Source: Clostridiales bacterium UBA7573 | GTDB lineage: Bacteria > Bacillota > Clostridia > Oscillospirales > CAG-272 | DNA length: 16,368 nucleotides | Assembly (NCBI GenBank): GCA_002477905.1 | Contig: DLLB01000065.1 | Location: forward strand, 20,693-37,060 | Direction: 5' to 3' | Part shown: positions 1 to 7,520 of the stretch, in pieces | Layout of the letters: the number at the start of each line of letters is the position of its first letter | Numbering within the stretch: the first letter of the stretch is position 1 | Program-made: the position numbers and the translations under genes | The notes under the pieces: model-generated | What the model saw: the letters and a program-made list of their open reading frames with translations, nothing else | The model's database searches: none | What the model was told of the DNA's origin: nothing

Positions 1-190
1 CGGCGGTGATTTCCGTTGCGTTGGCGGTAATGCGGGATGACAGCGCACCCTCTGCGTCGGTCGCACGGCTTACCTCGGCGGCAATTTCCGTTGCGTTTGC
101 CGTAATGCGGGACGACAGCGCACCTTCCGCGTCAGTCGCGCGGTTTACTTCGGCGGTGATTTCCGTTGCGTTTGCCGTAATGCGGGAAGA
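1..190 (-). repeat. 75-bp tandem repeat in tal (25-residue coiled-coil repeat)
   Basis: Reading leftwards, units begin at 190, 115 and 40, each starting with a Ser-Ser-Arg-Ile-Thr-Ala motif. Two units are complete and the third is cut by the window edge. Units 1 and 2 differ at 9 of 75 bases and only two differences change the protein (Thr to Ala, Asn to Ser). The protein unit reads SSRITANATEITAEV followed by NRATDAEGAL. Such RAT-AEGAL repeats are usual in phage tail fibre coiled coils. Confidence 0.85.
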
Positions 191-1708
191 CAACACGCCT
201 TCTTCCTTTGTGGCGCGTTCCGTTTCCACAGCAACATCACCAAGTACGGCGATTTCACCTGTCCGTATGATGTCTTGCACGTCAAGACGCGCCGTTGCAA
301 TTTGTCCGACTGTGATAAAATCAGCAACAATTGCACCGTCCTGTGTGATTGCGGTTTCAAACGGCCCGTTGTAGCCGTTTTTGGAATAGCCAAGACCGCC
401 GCTATTCCAACGCCAAACGCGCTTTGCCGCCGCAATGGTCGGCGCGTCCATAATCAGGATTTCCTGCGGATTCTTTGCAGGGTTCAAAACCACATAGCCG
501 CCGCTTTGCCCGGTGATCGCCTTTGTTGCGTCGTCAATAGCTTTTTTGAAATCGACTTCCACTTTGGCGGATGATTGCTTGATTTCCTGCTTTGTCTGCT
601 CGATTGCCGCCGATGTGTCTTTCACTGTGTCAGCGAAGTTCGCCCGCGCGCTGCCAAGCGTAATTTGCAGATATTTTTCACTCAAAACATCATATTTCGT
701 CTTGATGATTTTTGCCGTGGTGGAAATATTCAGTGCCGGAAATTCCACGGAAACCGTATCGCACAGCCCGCACCGCTCCAAAAGTGCGTATTGTTCGTAT
801 TCGGGGCTTTGCCACAGATTTTCAAAGGAAACTGTGATGTTGACCGACGGCACATCAAAGCCGCTTGTTTCTACCCAATTTTGCGCCTTTGCGCGAAGCT
901 GTTCGACCGTGATTTCTGTTGCTCCGTTGAAACTCTCGGAAAAATCTTTGATACAAACCCGCTCCCCGGCGGCTTTTGACGCTTTCTGTGAACACAGGAT
1001 TTTTTCAGGCAGTGAAACCGTGATTTCTTCCGGTTCGGTCTGTCCGTCCGTCGGCTGCGTGGTGTATTTTGCGTAAGGGTAAACCGCAGTGTACACGCCT
1101 GCGACGTTTGCCTCCTGCTTGATGTCGGTAATGTTTTTCCCGTATGCAATTTTGATTCCGGTTTTCCGTCCTCTTGCCTTATGCAATTTTACGGTAAAGT
1201 TATCAAATTCAAACTCGCCACCCCAAAGAGACAGGACAGACCCTTCCACGCCGCCCAATGCGGCACGGGCGGATTTGCGGTCAATCGTTGTACTTTTCAG
1301 TAATTCAATATCGCTTTGTGCCGTATAACGGTGTGCAATCAAGGTTGCGTTCAGGATTGCATTCATGGCGGCGCGCGCCGTGGCGTTCTCCACAGAAACA
1401 CTTTCCACGGGATAGCCGCTTAATTCGTAGGATATGTGTTCGGCTCGGTAAGTCACAATGCCGTTTATCGGTTTTGATGAAGCGTATATCCTGAACAACT
1501 GTGGATCGGACATTTCGTTCGGTTTCGCCTTGACAATACGGGATTCCTGTATTTCAGCGAACAATTTTCCGTCAACAGGGTATTTGAATTCGCATTCAAA
1601 TGCGCCGTTTCGTTCCTCCGTAACTGTACATGAAGTCATTTCCGAAAGTGCGCCGATTCCACAGTGCGAAAAATCAGTTTCGTTTGCCGTGTACAAAATC
1701 GGAATCAT
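1..1708 (-). CDS. Tail-associated protein (Tal), prophage endopeptidase tail family, partial
   Basis: This is the tail-tip protein that follows Dit. In siphoviruses it forms the end of the tail, contacts the cell surface and may carry wall-degrading or fibre domains. The frame is open from an ATG at 1708, which overlaps the Dit stop as ATGA, to the window edge, giving 569 codons without a stop; the C-terminus lies outside. Residues 1-360 look like the Prophage_tail/endopeptidase-tail domain (for example HISYELSGYPV at 91-101). Residues 360-400 are a short coiled coil. Residues 404-470 hold the conserved phage tail-tip segment with EILIMD, VWRWNSGGLGYS and ITQDGAIVADFI. From residue 507 a 25-residue repeat starts (see the repeat entry), suggesting a coiled-coil stalk towards a receptor-binding end. 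A GAGGTGG ribosome site precedes the start. The family call is firm; enzymatic activity cannot be judged from this part. Confidence 0.85.
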   Translation of the reverse strand, partial: MIPILYTANETDFSHCGIGALSEMTSCTVTEERNGAFECEFKYPVDGKLFAEIQESRIVKAKPNEMSDPQLFRIYASSKPINGIVTYRAEHISYELSGYPVESVSVENATARAAMNAILNATLIAHRYTAQSDIELLKSTTIDRKSARAALGGVEGSVLSLWGGEFEFDNFTVKLHKARGRKTGIKIAYGKNITDIKQEANVAGVYTAVYPYAKYTTQPTDGQTEPEEITVSLPEKILCSQKASKAAGERVCIKDFSESFNGATEITVEQLRAKAQNWVETSGFDVPSVNITVSFENLWQSPEYEQYALLERCGLCDTVSVEFPALNISTTAKIIKTKYDVLSEKYLQITLGSARANFADTVKDTSAAIEQTKQEIKQSSAKVEVDFKKAIDDATKAITGQSGGYVVLNPAKNPQEILIMDAPTIAAAKRVWRWNSGGLGYSKNGYNGPFETAITQDGAIVADFITVGQIATARLDVQDIIRTGEIAVLGDVAVETERATKEEGVLSSRITANATEITAEVNRATDAEGALSSRITANATEIAAEVSRATDAEGALSSRITANATEITA

Positions 1709-2433
1709 AGTGCGCACCACCTCGGAATAATTTCTATTTTGGCAACGCTTCCTTGAACGCTGACGTTGTTTTCTCCCTCTCCGAATTTCGGAAATTCGGT
1801 AAAGTGAGCTTTTTCGTTTTGTAGTAGCGTTCCTTTGTACACTGCCATGATGTCGCTGTCAATTTCAATATATCCGTCAATATCCGTAAAGGGGAACGAA
1901 GCGTGATTGACTGTCAGCGTGATATTTCCGCTTCCGGTTATCTTGATGTACGGGGCGCTTTCGGCGTGTTCCGGGTTGAAAACTGCGCCGGCCCCCGCAA
2001 GCGTTATCACATGACGACCATCTATGCGGTATTTGTAGGGCTTGCAGTTGAATTTCACCGTTCCTGTCCCAATCTGCCGCAGAATCTCGGTAAAACTCAA
2101 TTTCCCGTCCAACTGTGCCATACGGTAATAAAGCGGATCGTAGGTGTCTGTCAGTACAGAATACCCGATATTCCCGGCAAGCCACGATCTGATTTCCGTC
2201 ATCATGGTTTCCAGCGGGAATTCATCCCGCACAACTGCCACTTTGTAACTTCCGGATATATTCTTGTATCTTCCGTTGTCGCGAATCAGGTCGCCGCTTT
2301 TTCCGGGAATTCCGATATATGAAATATCCCTTTCAGGGAACGTGAAAACCGGGGGTTCTGTGATAATCAGACCCATATCGTCATAGGAACGGCGACCGCC
2401 AAACGAAAACTGATTGATTCCTTCAATGATCAC
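1705..2433 (-). CDS. dit: Distal tail protein (Dit), Sipho_tail family
   Basis: This 242-residue protein forms the hexameric ring that caps the end of the tail tube and connects it to Tal. The N-terminus matches the Sipho_tail style (FSFGGRRSYDDMGLIITEPP at 10-29, then GIPGKSGDLIRDNG near 42-55). The C-terminal half (from about residue 150) has the beta-rich galectin-like pattern, with ITGSGNITLTVN and a DGYIEIDSD segment. The start is GTG at 2433, overlapping the tape measure stop as GTGA, with a GGGGGTG ribosome site upstream. Its stop overlaps the Tal start as ATGA. Position between tape measure and Tal is exactly that expected for Dit. Confidence 0.87.
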   Translation of the reverse strand: MIIEGINQFSFGGRRSYDDMGLIITEPPVFTFPERDISYIGIPGKSGDLIRDNGRYKNISGSYKVAVVRDEFPLETMMTEIRSWLAGNIGYSVLTDTYDPLYYRMAQLDGKLSFTEILRQIGTGTVKFNCKPYKYRIDGRHVITLAGAGAVFNPEHAESAPYIKITGSGNITLTVNHASFPFTDIDGYIEIDSDIMAVYKGTLLQNEKAHFTEFPKFGEGENNVSVQGSVAKIEIIPRWCAL

Positions 2434-5033
2434 GCAAATACACCCCCGCGCCTTCTGATATAATCCTCCGCAACTTCCATTGCTTCCTCCGTCAGTTCCT
2501 GCACGTCTCTGTCGGTTGAATTATAGAAGTTTTGAATAGAAAAGGTAATGCCGCCCAAGTTTACCGGGGACGTACCTTCCTGCGGTGCGCCCCGGCGGGC
2601 TTCTATGTCGAACGTGTTCTGTATTCCGGCGGTTACACCGTCCAGATTATCGTTGATTTGCTCCTGCAGGTTCGGCGTTTCCACATCAAAACCGACCGCA
2701 ATTCCTTTTACAAGATTTTTACCGATCATGTCGCGGAACATCGTGGACGGCGAATGTATGCCGAAGAAATCTTTGATTCTGTCAACCACTCCGCCGAAGA
2801 ATCCGGATATTTTATCCCACAGCCATTCGCCAGCGTCTGAAATACCGTTCCAAAGCCCTTTTATCAGATTCAAACCACATTCCGCCATCTTGGGAACGAA
2901 CCCTGAAAAGGATTTTACAATGCCTGCGATAATCTGCGGAACGGCTTTCACAACTTCAACAATGATCGTCGGCAGATTTTCAATCAGGGCAACAAACAGT
3001 TGCACGCCCGCAAGAATGATCTTGTCAATGTTTCCGATCAGTGCATTCACAATCCCGTTGATAATCTGCGGAATCGCTGCAACAATCGTTGTGATAATTT
3101 GCGGAAGTGCCTGCACCAAAGCCACCAGCAAATCAATTCCGGCCTGAACAATCAAAGGAAGATTGGCAAGCAGTGCGGTTATAATTCCGTTTATGATTTG
3201 CGGAATTACGGCAACGATAGTCTGAATAATAGTTGGCAGTGCACTGACAAGTGATGTCAGCAATTGAATTCCGGCATTTATCAGTTGCGGAATTGCCGCA
3301 AGAATGGCGTTCAGCAATGCCGAAATGATTGTTGGAACAGCGTTCAGCAGTTGCGGGATTGCGTCAATCAGCCCTTGCGCCAATGCCAAAATCAGCGCAA
3401 TTCCTGCGGAGATAATCAGCGGTAGGTTGTCCGTTACGGCCTGCACAAGTTCCGGTATCATGTCAACAATTGCCTGTATGATGTCCGGCAACGCTTCCGC
3501 AATTCCGGCAATCAGTGCGGCAACAATTTGAAGTCCCGCAGAAATAAACAGCGGCAAGTTCGTTGTGATGAATTTAATAACCGTTTTCAGCAGTTGCATG
3601 ATGACATTGACAACTTGCTTTGTATTTCCAAGCAAAGAATTCAACACACCCTGCAAAACTTCAAAAACAACAGGTATCAGCCCCGGCAATGCCGCCAATA
3701 TTGTGTTCTGAACTTCGGTCAACAACTGCCCAAGTGTAGATAGAAGCACCGGGAACATTGATGAAATCGCCTGTATCAGAACATTTACAACCGTTGGCAG
3801 GGATGATACAATGCTTTCCACGATCGGTGTAACATTCTGAATCACTGCCCCGAAGCTGTCAACCACATTTTGTGTCAGCACTGTCATGTCGGCGTTGGCG
3901 TTGCCAAGCCCGCCGACGAACGATTGCAGGGCGGCTTTCATCAGCCCAAAAGAACCGCTGATTGTTTCGGTGGCTTCCCGTTCAAAGTTTCCGGCATACT
4001 GCTGCGTTTGTTCAAAGAAATACGCCATTGCAACTTCGGCTTTTTCGGCATTCGACATATCCTTGAACGCCTTTTCAAAGCCTTTACCTGCGGCGTATGC
4101 GTCAAGAGTGGTTGCATTCATGGCAACACCCAAGTTATCCATCATGGTATAATTGCCCTTCGCCGCTCCCGTGACCGCTTCCAATGCGGCGGAGGTTTCA
4201 ATACCCATAACGGAAGCCATGTCAGCGGCACGTTGCATTGCCTGTGTTGTCAGTTCAAGGCTTCTTTCCTGCGTAACGCCTGACCCCTGAAACAGTGCGC
4301 CCATTTTGTTTGCGGTTGCCAAATATTCGCTTTGGGATGTTCCCATTGCTTTATAGGCGTTTTCACCTATGCTTTGCAGTTTTGCGGCGTACTCTCCGAA
4401 TACAGCCTCCGAACCGCCTAAATTCTGCTCCAATTCGGAATATTGGTCAATGACTGCCTTCCCAAGTGCAACAGTCCCCGTCACTGCCGCCGTGATACCG
4501 ACAACCGCTACCTTTCCGGCGGCTTTCGCAAGATTCCCGAATTTTTCCCAACCACTCCCGCCGTCTTTTGCGTCCTCTCCGGATTGCTTTGCCTGTTTGC
4601 CCGCTTTTTCGGAATCGTCGCCTGCACCTTTTGCGTCTTTGCCGCTTTCCTTGCATTGATCGCCGAAATTTTCAACTGCCGATTCTGCTTTTTTGACCTC
4701 TGCTTCGGCGTATGTAACACGGGTTTGAAATGCCTTGTATTCGGCTTCGCCCATATCTCCGGATTTGAACTGCGCTTCAACTTGCGCTTGCGCCTGCCGC
4801 AGAATATCCAATTTCTTTTTTGCGTTTTCTGCGGCTTCGGCAAGCAGTTTTTGCTTTTGCGCAATCGCTTCGGTATTGGCGGGATCAAATTTCAGAAGTT
4901 CATTCACGGCCCGTAATTGCGATTGAATGCTTTTGCCTTCCTGACTAACCTCTGCAAGCGCTTTTGACAGCGGCGACACGTCGCCGCCAATCTCAATCGT
5001 GATACCCTTGATCGTGCTATTATTCTTCGCCAT
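2430..5033 (-). CDS. Tail tape measure protein
   Basis: This 867-residue protein sets tail length and is assembled with the G/GT chaperones; it leaves the tail at DNA ejection. The start is ATG at 5033 after AAAGGAGGGGG; the frame is open further upstream, but that stretch overlaps the chaperone gene and lacks family resemblance. Residues 1-150 are charged and coiled-coil rich. Residues 150-240 pass through a Gly/Lys/Asp-rich linker to a hydrophobic Gly/Ala stretch. Residues 240-390 carry the globular tape-measure domain (SEYLATANKMGALFQGSG). Residues 449-712 are hydrophobic helical 44-residue repeats. Near residues 755-763 lies the conserved FFGIHSPS motif, followed by a C-terminal helix ending in IRRRGGVFA. 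At about 1.5 angstroms per helical residue the tail would be near 130 nm; that figure is an inference. Confidence 0.93.
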   Translation of the reverse strand: MAKNNSTIKGITIEIGGDVSPLSKALAEVSQEGKSIQSQLRAVNELLKFDPANTEAIAQKQKLLAEAAENAKKKLDILRQAQAQVEAQFKSGDMGEAEYKAFQTRVTYAEAEVKKAESAVENFGDQCKESGKDAKGAGDDSEKAGKQAKQSGEDAKDGGSGWEKFGNLAKAAGKVAVVGITAAVTGTVALGKAVIDQYSELEQNLGGSEAVFGEYAAKLQSIGENAYKAMGTSQSEYLATANKMGALFQGSGVTQERSLELTTQAMQRAADMASVMGIETSAALEAVTGAAKGNYTMMDNLGVAMNATTLDAYAAGKGFEKAFKDMSNAEKAEVAMAYFFEQTQQYAGNFEREATETISGSFGLMKAALQSFVGGLGNANADMTVLTQNVVDSFGAVIQNVTPIVESIVSSLPTVVNVLIQAISSMFPVLLSTLGQLLTEVQNTILAALPGLIPVVFEVLQGVLNSLLGNTKQVVNVIMQLLKTVIKFITTNLPLFISAGLQIVAALIAGIAEALPDIIQAIVDMIPELVQAVTDNLPLIISAGIALILALAQGLIDAIPQLLNAVPTIISALLNAILAAIPQLINAGIQLLTSLVSALPTIIQTIVAVIPQIINGIITALLANLPLIVQAGIDLLVALVQALPQIITTIVAAIPQIINGIVNALIGNIDKIILAGVQLFVALIENLPTIIVEVVKAVPQIIAGIVKSFSGFVPKMAECGLNLIKGLWNGISDAGEWLWDKISGFFGGVVDRIKDFFGIHSPSTMFRDMIGKNLVKGIAVGFDVETPNLQEQINDNLDGVTAGIQNTFDIEARRGAPQEGTSPVNLGGITFSIQNFYNSTDRDVQELTEEAMEVAEDYIRRRGGVFA
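2898..3689 (-). repeat. Six tandem 44-residue (132-bp) repeats in the tape measure gene
   Basis: Residues 449-712 of the tape measure split into six consecutive units of exactly 44 residues. Five of them (from residue 493) are closely alike and open with patterns such as LPLFISAG, LPLIISAG, IPQLINAG, LPLIVQAG and IDKIILAG. Prolines recur at unit position 2 and near 20-24 and 31-35, which suggests two short hydrophobic helices per unit. A seventh, degenerate unit begins VPKMAECGLN. The DNA shows the same 132-bp period with partly conserved bases. Confidence 0.85.
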
Positions 5034-5624
5034 TTGCCCCCTCCTTTCCAAATCTTTCACGCAGAGCTTTTCTGTCCGGCTCGGTTTGCTCCAAACGCCA
5101 GCAGTTTTCCAAATATTCGCGCCCGGCTTCTGTTTTTTGCCGATCGTAAATAAAAGCGTCCCGCAACAGAAGAAAATATGTGTCGATCGGCAGTTCCTCG
5201 ATTTCAAGGAAGTTCAGCCCGGTATAATCAGATACCAGTTTTTCACCGACCGTCACGGTTGTGTATCGCACCGTACTTTCCCCGTTTGTCGGATAGTACG
5301 GTATTTTCAGTTTGGGGCTTTCGTCAGCCCTCCAGCAAACAGCGCATATTCCCGAAGAAGCAGTGCCATGTCCTCGATGTCCATCAGTCCGTCCACGACT
5401 TCCGGCGTGAATACTTCCTGCTCCGGATTGTTGGAAAGCACTTCGGCGGCTGTCGTCAGAATCTCGTCGTACATGGTTTCCGGCGTTCCTTCCTCCTTCA
5501 GCATACTTTCCAATGCCGCAAGGCGGGTGAACAGCTTCTTTTTCGGTGCGCCGATTTTTACAATCTTCCCGTCAAGCAGTTTGATTTCAAGGAACTTTTT
5601 CGGTTTCTTCGTGTAATCAAGCAT
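5020..5624 (-). CDS. Tail assembly chaperone GT, -1 frameshift fusion
   Basis: This is the long form of the tail assembly chaperone. It is made when ribosomes slip back one base at the C CCA AAC heptamer (5316-5310) just before the stop of the short form. The fusion has 105 residues of the short form plus 96 residues from the -1 frame (LKIPYYPTNGEST, then VRYTTVTVGEKL and so on), 201 in all. The -1 frame is open from the slip site to a stop at 5020. It has only a poor start of its own (GTG at 5271), so it is best explained as the T part of a GT fusion. In lambda and many siphoviruses this form binds the tape measure while G recruits tail tube protein. The tape measure start at 5033 lies inside its 3' end. 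Confidence 0.85.
5269..5333 (-). promoter_or_regulatory. -1 programmed ribosomal frameshift signal
   Basis: Three elements line up. An SD-like GGAGGG (5333-5328) lies 11 bases before the slippery site. The slippery heptamer C CCA AAC (5316-5310) is in the X XXY YYZ phase with respect to the G frame and is followed at once by the TGA stop. Six bases after the heptamer a stem of eight pairs forms from TACCGTAC (5303-5296) with GTACGGTG (5276-5269), the outermost pair being a wobble, around a 19-base loop. The arrangement matches the bacterial dnaX type signal (SD, slip site, hairpin). Confidence 0.85.
5307..5624 (-). CDS. Tail assembly chaperone G (short form)
   Basis: This 105-residue protein lies between the major tail protein and the tape measure, the fixed position of the gpG-like chaperone that helps tube subunits assemble around the tape measure and is not in the virion. 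It begins MLDYTKKPKKFLEIKLLDG, as many Gram-positive phage versions do, and is acidic and helical after residue 30. The ATG at 5624 follows GGAGG with an 8-base gap. It ends TKAPN and TGA directly after a slippery heptamer, so part of the ribosomes continue into the -1 frame to make the GT form. Confidence 0.87.
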   Translation of the reverse strand: MLDYTKKPKKFLEIKLLDGKIVKIGAPKKKLFTRLAALESMLKEEGTPETMYDEILTTAAEVLSNNPEQEVFTPEVVDGLMDIEDMALLLREYALFAGGLTKAPN

Positions 5625-5642
5625 GGTTCATTCCTCCGCCCG

Positions 5643-6191
5643 TCATGAATTGCTTGTTTCTTCTTCGTAACGGATCAGCGTCCCGTCGCTGTCGTGCGGC
5701 TGCGCTTTGAATTCTGCGTCAACGACGGTTTCTTTGTCCTTTGCAAAGGCAAGGGAGAATCCCGCCTGATTCTTTCCGACGATTGTAACGCGCACATCTC
5801 CGTCGGTTGCGTCCTCGTGGACGAAGTGCAGAACATACGATTTCCCGTTGTCATTTGCCCGCCCGCCGATTTTTACGGTACGTTTTCCCGCCGCGTCTGT
5901 CACTCTTGCTGTCTGACACAGCTTTGCCAGCGTGTTTCCGTTCCATGTGCAAAGCCCGGATTTCAGCGTGACTTCCTCTTTGGTGATAATGGTTTTCTGC
6001 ACCAACCCGAAATCATCTTCGGCGGTGTAGAATTCAGGCTTGTATTCCAACGTTGCTCCGCCCTGAATCAGACCAAGCAGTTTTTCTTCGGTTTCGATTG
6101 CCGTATTTTCCGGAAGCGTGCCGGAAAATTCGTCAATATAAAGTTTACCGCTCCCAAGTGTCAGGGTTTCGGTTTCCGATCTCTTTGACAT
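5643..6191 (-). CDS. Major tail (tube) protein
   Basis: This 182-residue protein is the probable tail tube subunit, which stacks as hexameric rings around the tape measure. It starts MSKRSETETLTLGSGKLYID, and this GSGKLYID-like opening is usual for Gram-positive siphophage tube proteins. The body is beta-rich with little helix (TIITKEEVTLKSG, RVTIVGKNQAGFSLAF). The ATG at 6191 follows GGAGG with an 8-base gap; the same frame is open to 6245 but that stretch overlaps the tail terminator gene. Position between tail terminator and the frameshifted chaperone pair supports the call. Confidence 0.87.
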   Translation of the reverse strand: MSKRSETETLTLGSGKLYIDEFSGTLPENTAIETEEKLLGLIQGGATLEYKPEFYTAEDDFGLVQKTIITKEEVTLKSGLCTWNGNTLAKLCQTARVTDAAGKRTVKIGGRANDNGKSYVLHFVHEDATDGDVRVTIVGKNQAGFSLAFAKDKETVVDAEFKAQPHDSDGTLIRYEEETSNS

Positions 6192-6193
6192 TT

Positions 6194-6538
6194 TCAAATC
6201 CTCCGTATTTTTTGATAGATGTCGAATTCCCAAGATACGCACCACATCCGTTCTTCGTCGATGTAATCTTCGTACTTGTCAAATTCAAATTCATTGATTG
6301 CGCCCTCGACGCGGGTTTCAAGCGTCGGCGTTTTTTTGTCGGTGTACAGTTCCACGACAATATGCAGTTGCTTGTAAAGGTCTTTCCCGTCCGCACCGCG
6401 CCCGCTCTCCCTCTCGGCGTAATACACCAAATAGGGAGGGGGCGGCACGGGTTTTCCCTTGAAAGGTTTGAACTGACGGTAGGCAATCGGAATTCCAACG
6501 GCGTTCAGTATTTCTTCTATCTGCTTACTTTCCGCCAT
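6194..6538 (-). CDS. Tail terminator / tail completion protein
   Basis: This 114-residue protein is a small mixed alpha/beta protein with the pattern of the tail terminator family (HK97 gp11 or SPP1 gp17-like): an N-terminal helix, the PPPPYLVYYAE segment at 33-43, a strand LHIVVELYTD, then a helix TRVEGAINEFE. Tail terminators cap the finished tube and join it to the head. It starts at ATG 6538, 14 bases inside the end of the gp10-like gene, after AAAGGA. Similarity to the family is recognised by pattern and gene order only. Confidence 0.75.
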   Translation of the reverse strand: MAESKQIEEILNAVGIPIAYRQFKPFKGKPVPPPPYLVYYAERESGRGADGKDLYKQLHIVVELYTDKKTPTLETRVEGAINEFEFDKYEDYIDEERMWCVSWEFDIYQKIRRI

Positions 6539-6911
6539 TTTTCACAATCCTTTCTACTCGTTCCTCAAAGGCAACCCGTGCCTTTTCTTCGTTTTTCGCA
6601 ATGTGTGGGTATGCTCTCGATCTCCCGCCGTTGCGGAGGGCGTGTCCGCGTTCAAGCAAATGTTGCAGGCGATAGTGCGGCGATTTTACATACCACAGTT
6701 TTTTTCGCTCGTATGTATTTTCGCTGACCGTTTTCACCGCCATTGCCTTTCTGTATTTTCCGGTGCGTTTTGGAGCGTCTGCCCGAATATTGTCAAGCAG
6801 TTCCTGCGCCGTGGTGTCAACCGCTTCTTTGACTTCCTCGGCAATTTCTCCTGTGTAAGCGGAAAGTGTATTCGCCAGTTCTGCCGCCAGTTTATCAACA
6901 CTGATTGCCAC
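6525..6911 (-). CDS. HK97 gp10-like head-tail joining protein
   Basis: This protein of about 128 residues resembles the HK97 gp10-like family of minor structural proteins at the head-tail join. The family pattern is visible: a helix with LAAELANTLSAYTGEIAEEV, then LLDNIRADAPKRTGKYRKAM, and the loop HYRLQHLLERGHALRNGG before PHIAKNEEKA. I choose the GTG at 6911, which gives MAISVDKLAAEL and sits 8 bases after GGCGGG. A GTG at 6920 is an alternative, but its ribosome site would be too close. The gene overlaps the end of the head-closure gene and its own end overlaps the tail terminator start. Confidence 0.8.
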   Translation of the reverse strand: MAISVDKLAAELANTLSAYTGEIAEEVKEAVDTTAQELLDNIRADAPKRTGKYRKAMAVKTVSENTYERKKLWYVKSPHYRLQHLLERGHALRNGGRSRAYPHIAKNEEKARVAFEERVERIVKNGGK

Positions 6912-7224
6912 CGAAAACACCCGCCTTGCTTGTCAGATACAGTTCTGTTTTTCCGTCGTCGCGGTCGTATGTCCGATAAACATACAAGCGACGTTTCCGA
7001 CCGTGCAGAAGCAGTTCTGCAAATTCCTGTCCTTCGTATTCCTCATACCGGACGGTCAGTTTGCATTCCGCCTTGAACCCGCTTTGTGCGGCGGCAAAAA
7101 ATTCTTTTTGCCCGGCGCTCTCCCGTGTAGCAAGAATTTCTGTCCGCTCTTCGGTTTCGTCATCAATGCTTGCAATCAGTGTTACGGTGCAGTCCTCGGA
7201 CAAATTGTTTCGTACTATGTTCAT
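6895..7224 (-). CDS. Head closure protein (phage head-tail adaptor)
   Basis: This 109-residue, beta-rich protein is likely the stopper/head-closure ring (Phage_H_T_join type, SPP1 gp16-like) between connector and tail. Strands such as CTVTLIASID, ECKLTVRYEEYEGQEFAELL and RRLYVYRTYDRDDGKTELYL, the last being a typical C-terminal hairpin, support the call. The ATG at 7224 overlaps the stop of the upstream connector gene as ATGA, so the two are translationally coupled. No residue pattern here is diagnostic by itself; gene order carries much of the weight. Confidence 0.72.
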   Translation of the reverse strand: MNIVRNNLSEDCTVTLIASIDDETEERTEILATRESAGQKEFFAAAQSGFKAECKLTVRYEEYEGQEFAELLLHGRKRRLYVYRTYDRDDGKTELYLTSKAGVFGGNQC

Positions 7225-7508
7225 TCGTCAAAGTACCGTCCTCCCTTGATTTTTGTCAAAAGCATATTATACGAAGCCGTCAGACGTTCACTTTCCGGAC
7301 TATTCCCGAAATTTGCGTTGATGTAGGTCAGAACTGCTTCTTTTATGATCGGGTCGGCGCAGTCGGTCAAAAATCTGTCCGACACGCCGATCCGTTTCAG
7401 GTCTGCAATAGCTACTTCTGCAAGCTGTTCAATATCCCCGTCAAGGATGTTGCTTTGCGTCTTGCGCAGGCGCAGTTTTGCGGCGCTCAACAGTTCCTGC
7501 GTAATCAT
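7221..7508 (-). CDS. Head-tail connector protein, gp6-like
   Basis: This 95-residue, mostly helical protein follows the capsid gene, where the HK97 gp6/SPP1 gp15-like adaptor that docks to the portal is encoded. The pattern fits: an N-terminal helix (MITQELLSAAKLRLR), a second helix (IEQLAEVAIADLKRIGV), a third (PIIKEAVLTYINANFGN), then ESERLTASYNMLLTKIK, which is the usual family ending. The ATG at 7508 follows GGGAGGCGG. It is coupled to the next gene by ATGA. Confidence 0.82.
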   Translation of the reverse strand: MITQELLSAAKLRLRKTQSNILDGDIEQLAEVAIADLKRIGVSDRFLTDCADPIIKEAVLTYINANFGNSPESERLTASYNMLLTKIKGGRYFDE

Positions 7509-7520
7509 AGCCGCCTCCCG

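Noticed and set aside
2898..3689. Regular repeats that could suggest a CRISPR array
   Set aside because: The 132-bp units are in frame, encode protein continuously and have no identical short repeats with unique spacers; they are tape measure repeats.
5034..5207. N-terminal extension of the tape measure gene
   Set aside because: The frame is open to 5207, but this part lies inside the T part of the chaperone gene, has no ribosome site, and the ATG at 5033 has an excellent one.
5020..5271. An independent small gene starting with GTG at 5271
   Set aside because: The open frame extends back exactly to the slippery site and the GTG has only a weak ribosome site; a frameshift fusion explains it better.
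6053..6727. A 224-codon plus-strand open frame opposite the tail genes
   Set aside because: Same reason: antisense to three overlapping structural genes, with no motif and no start signal.
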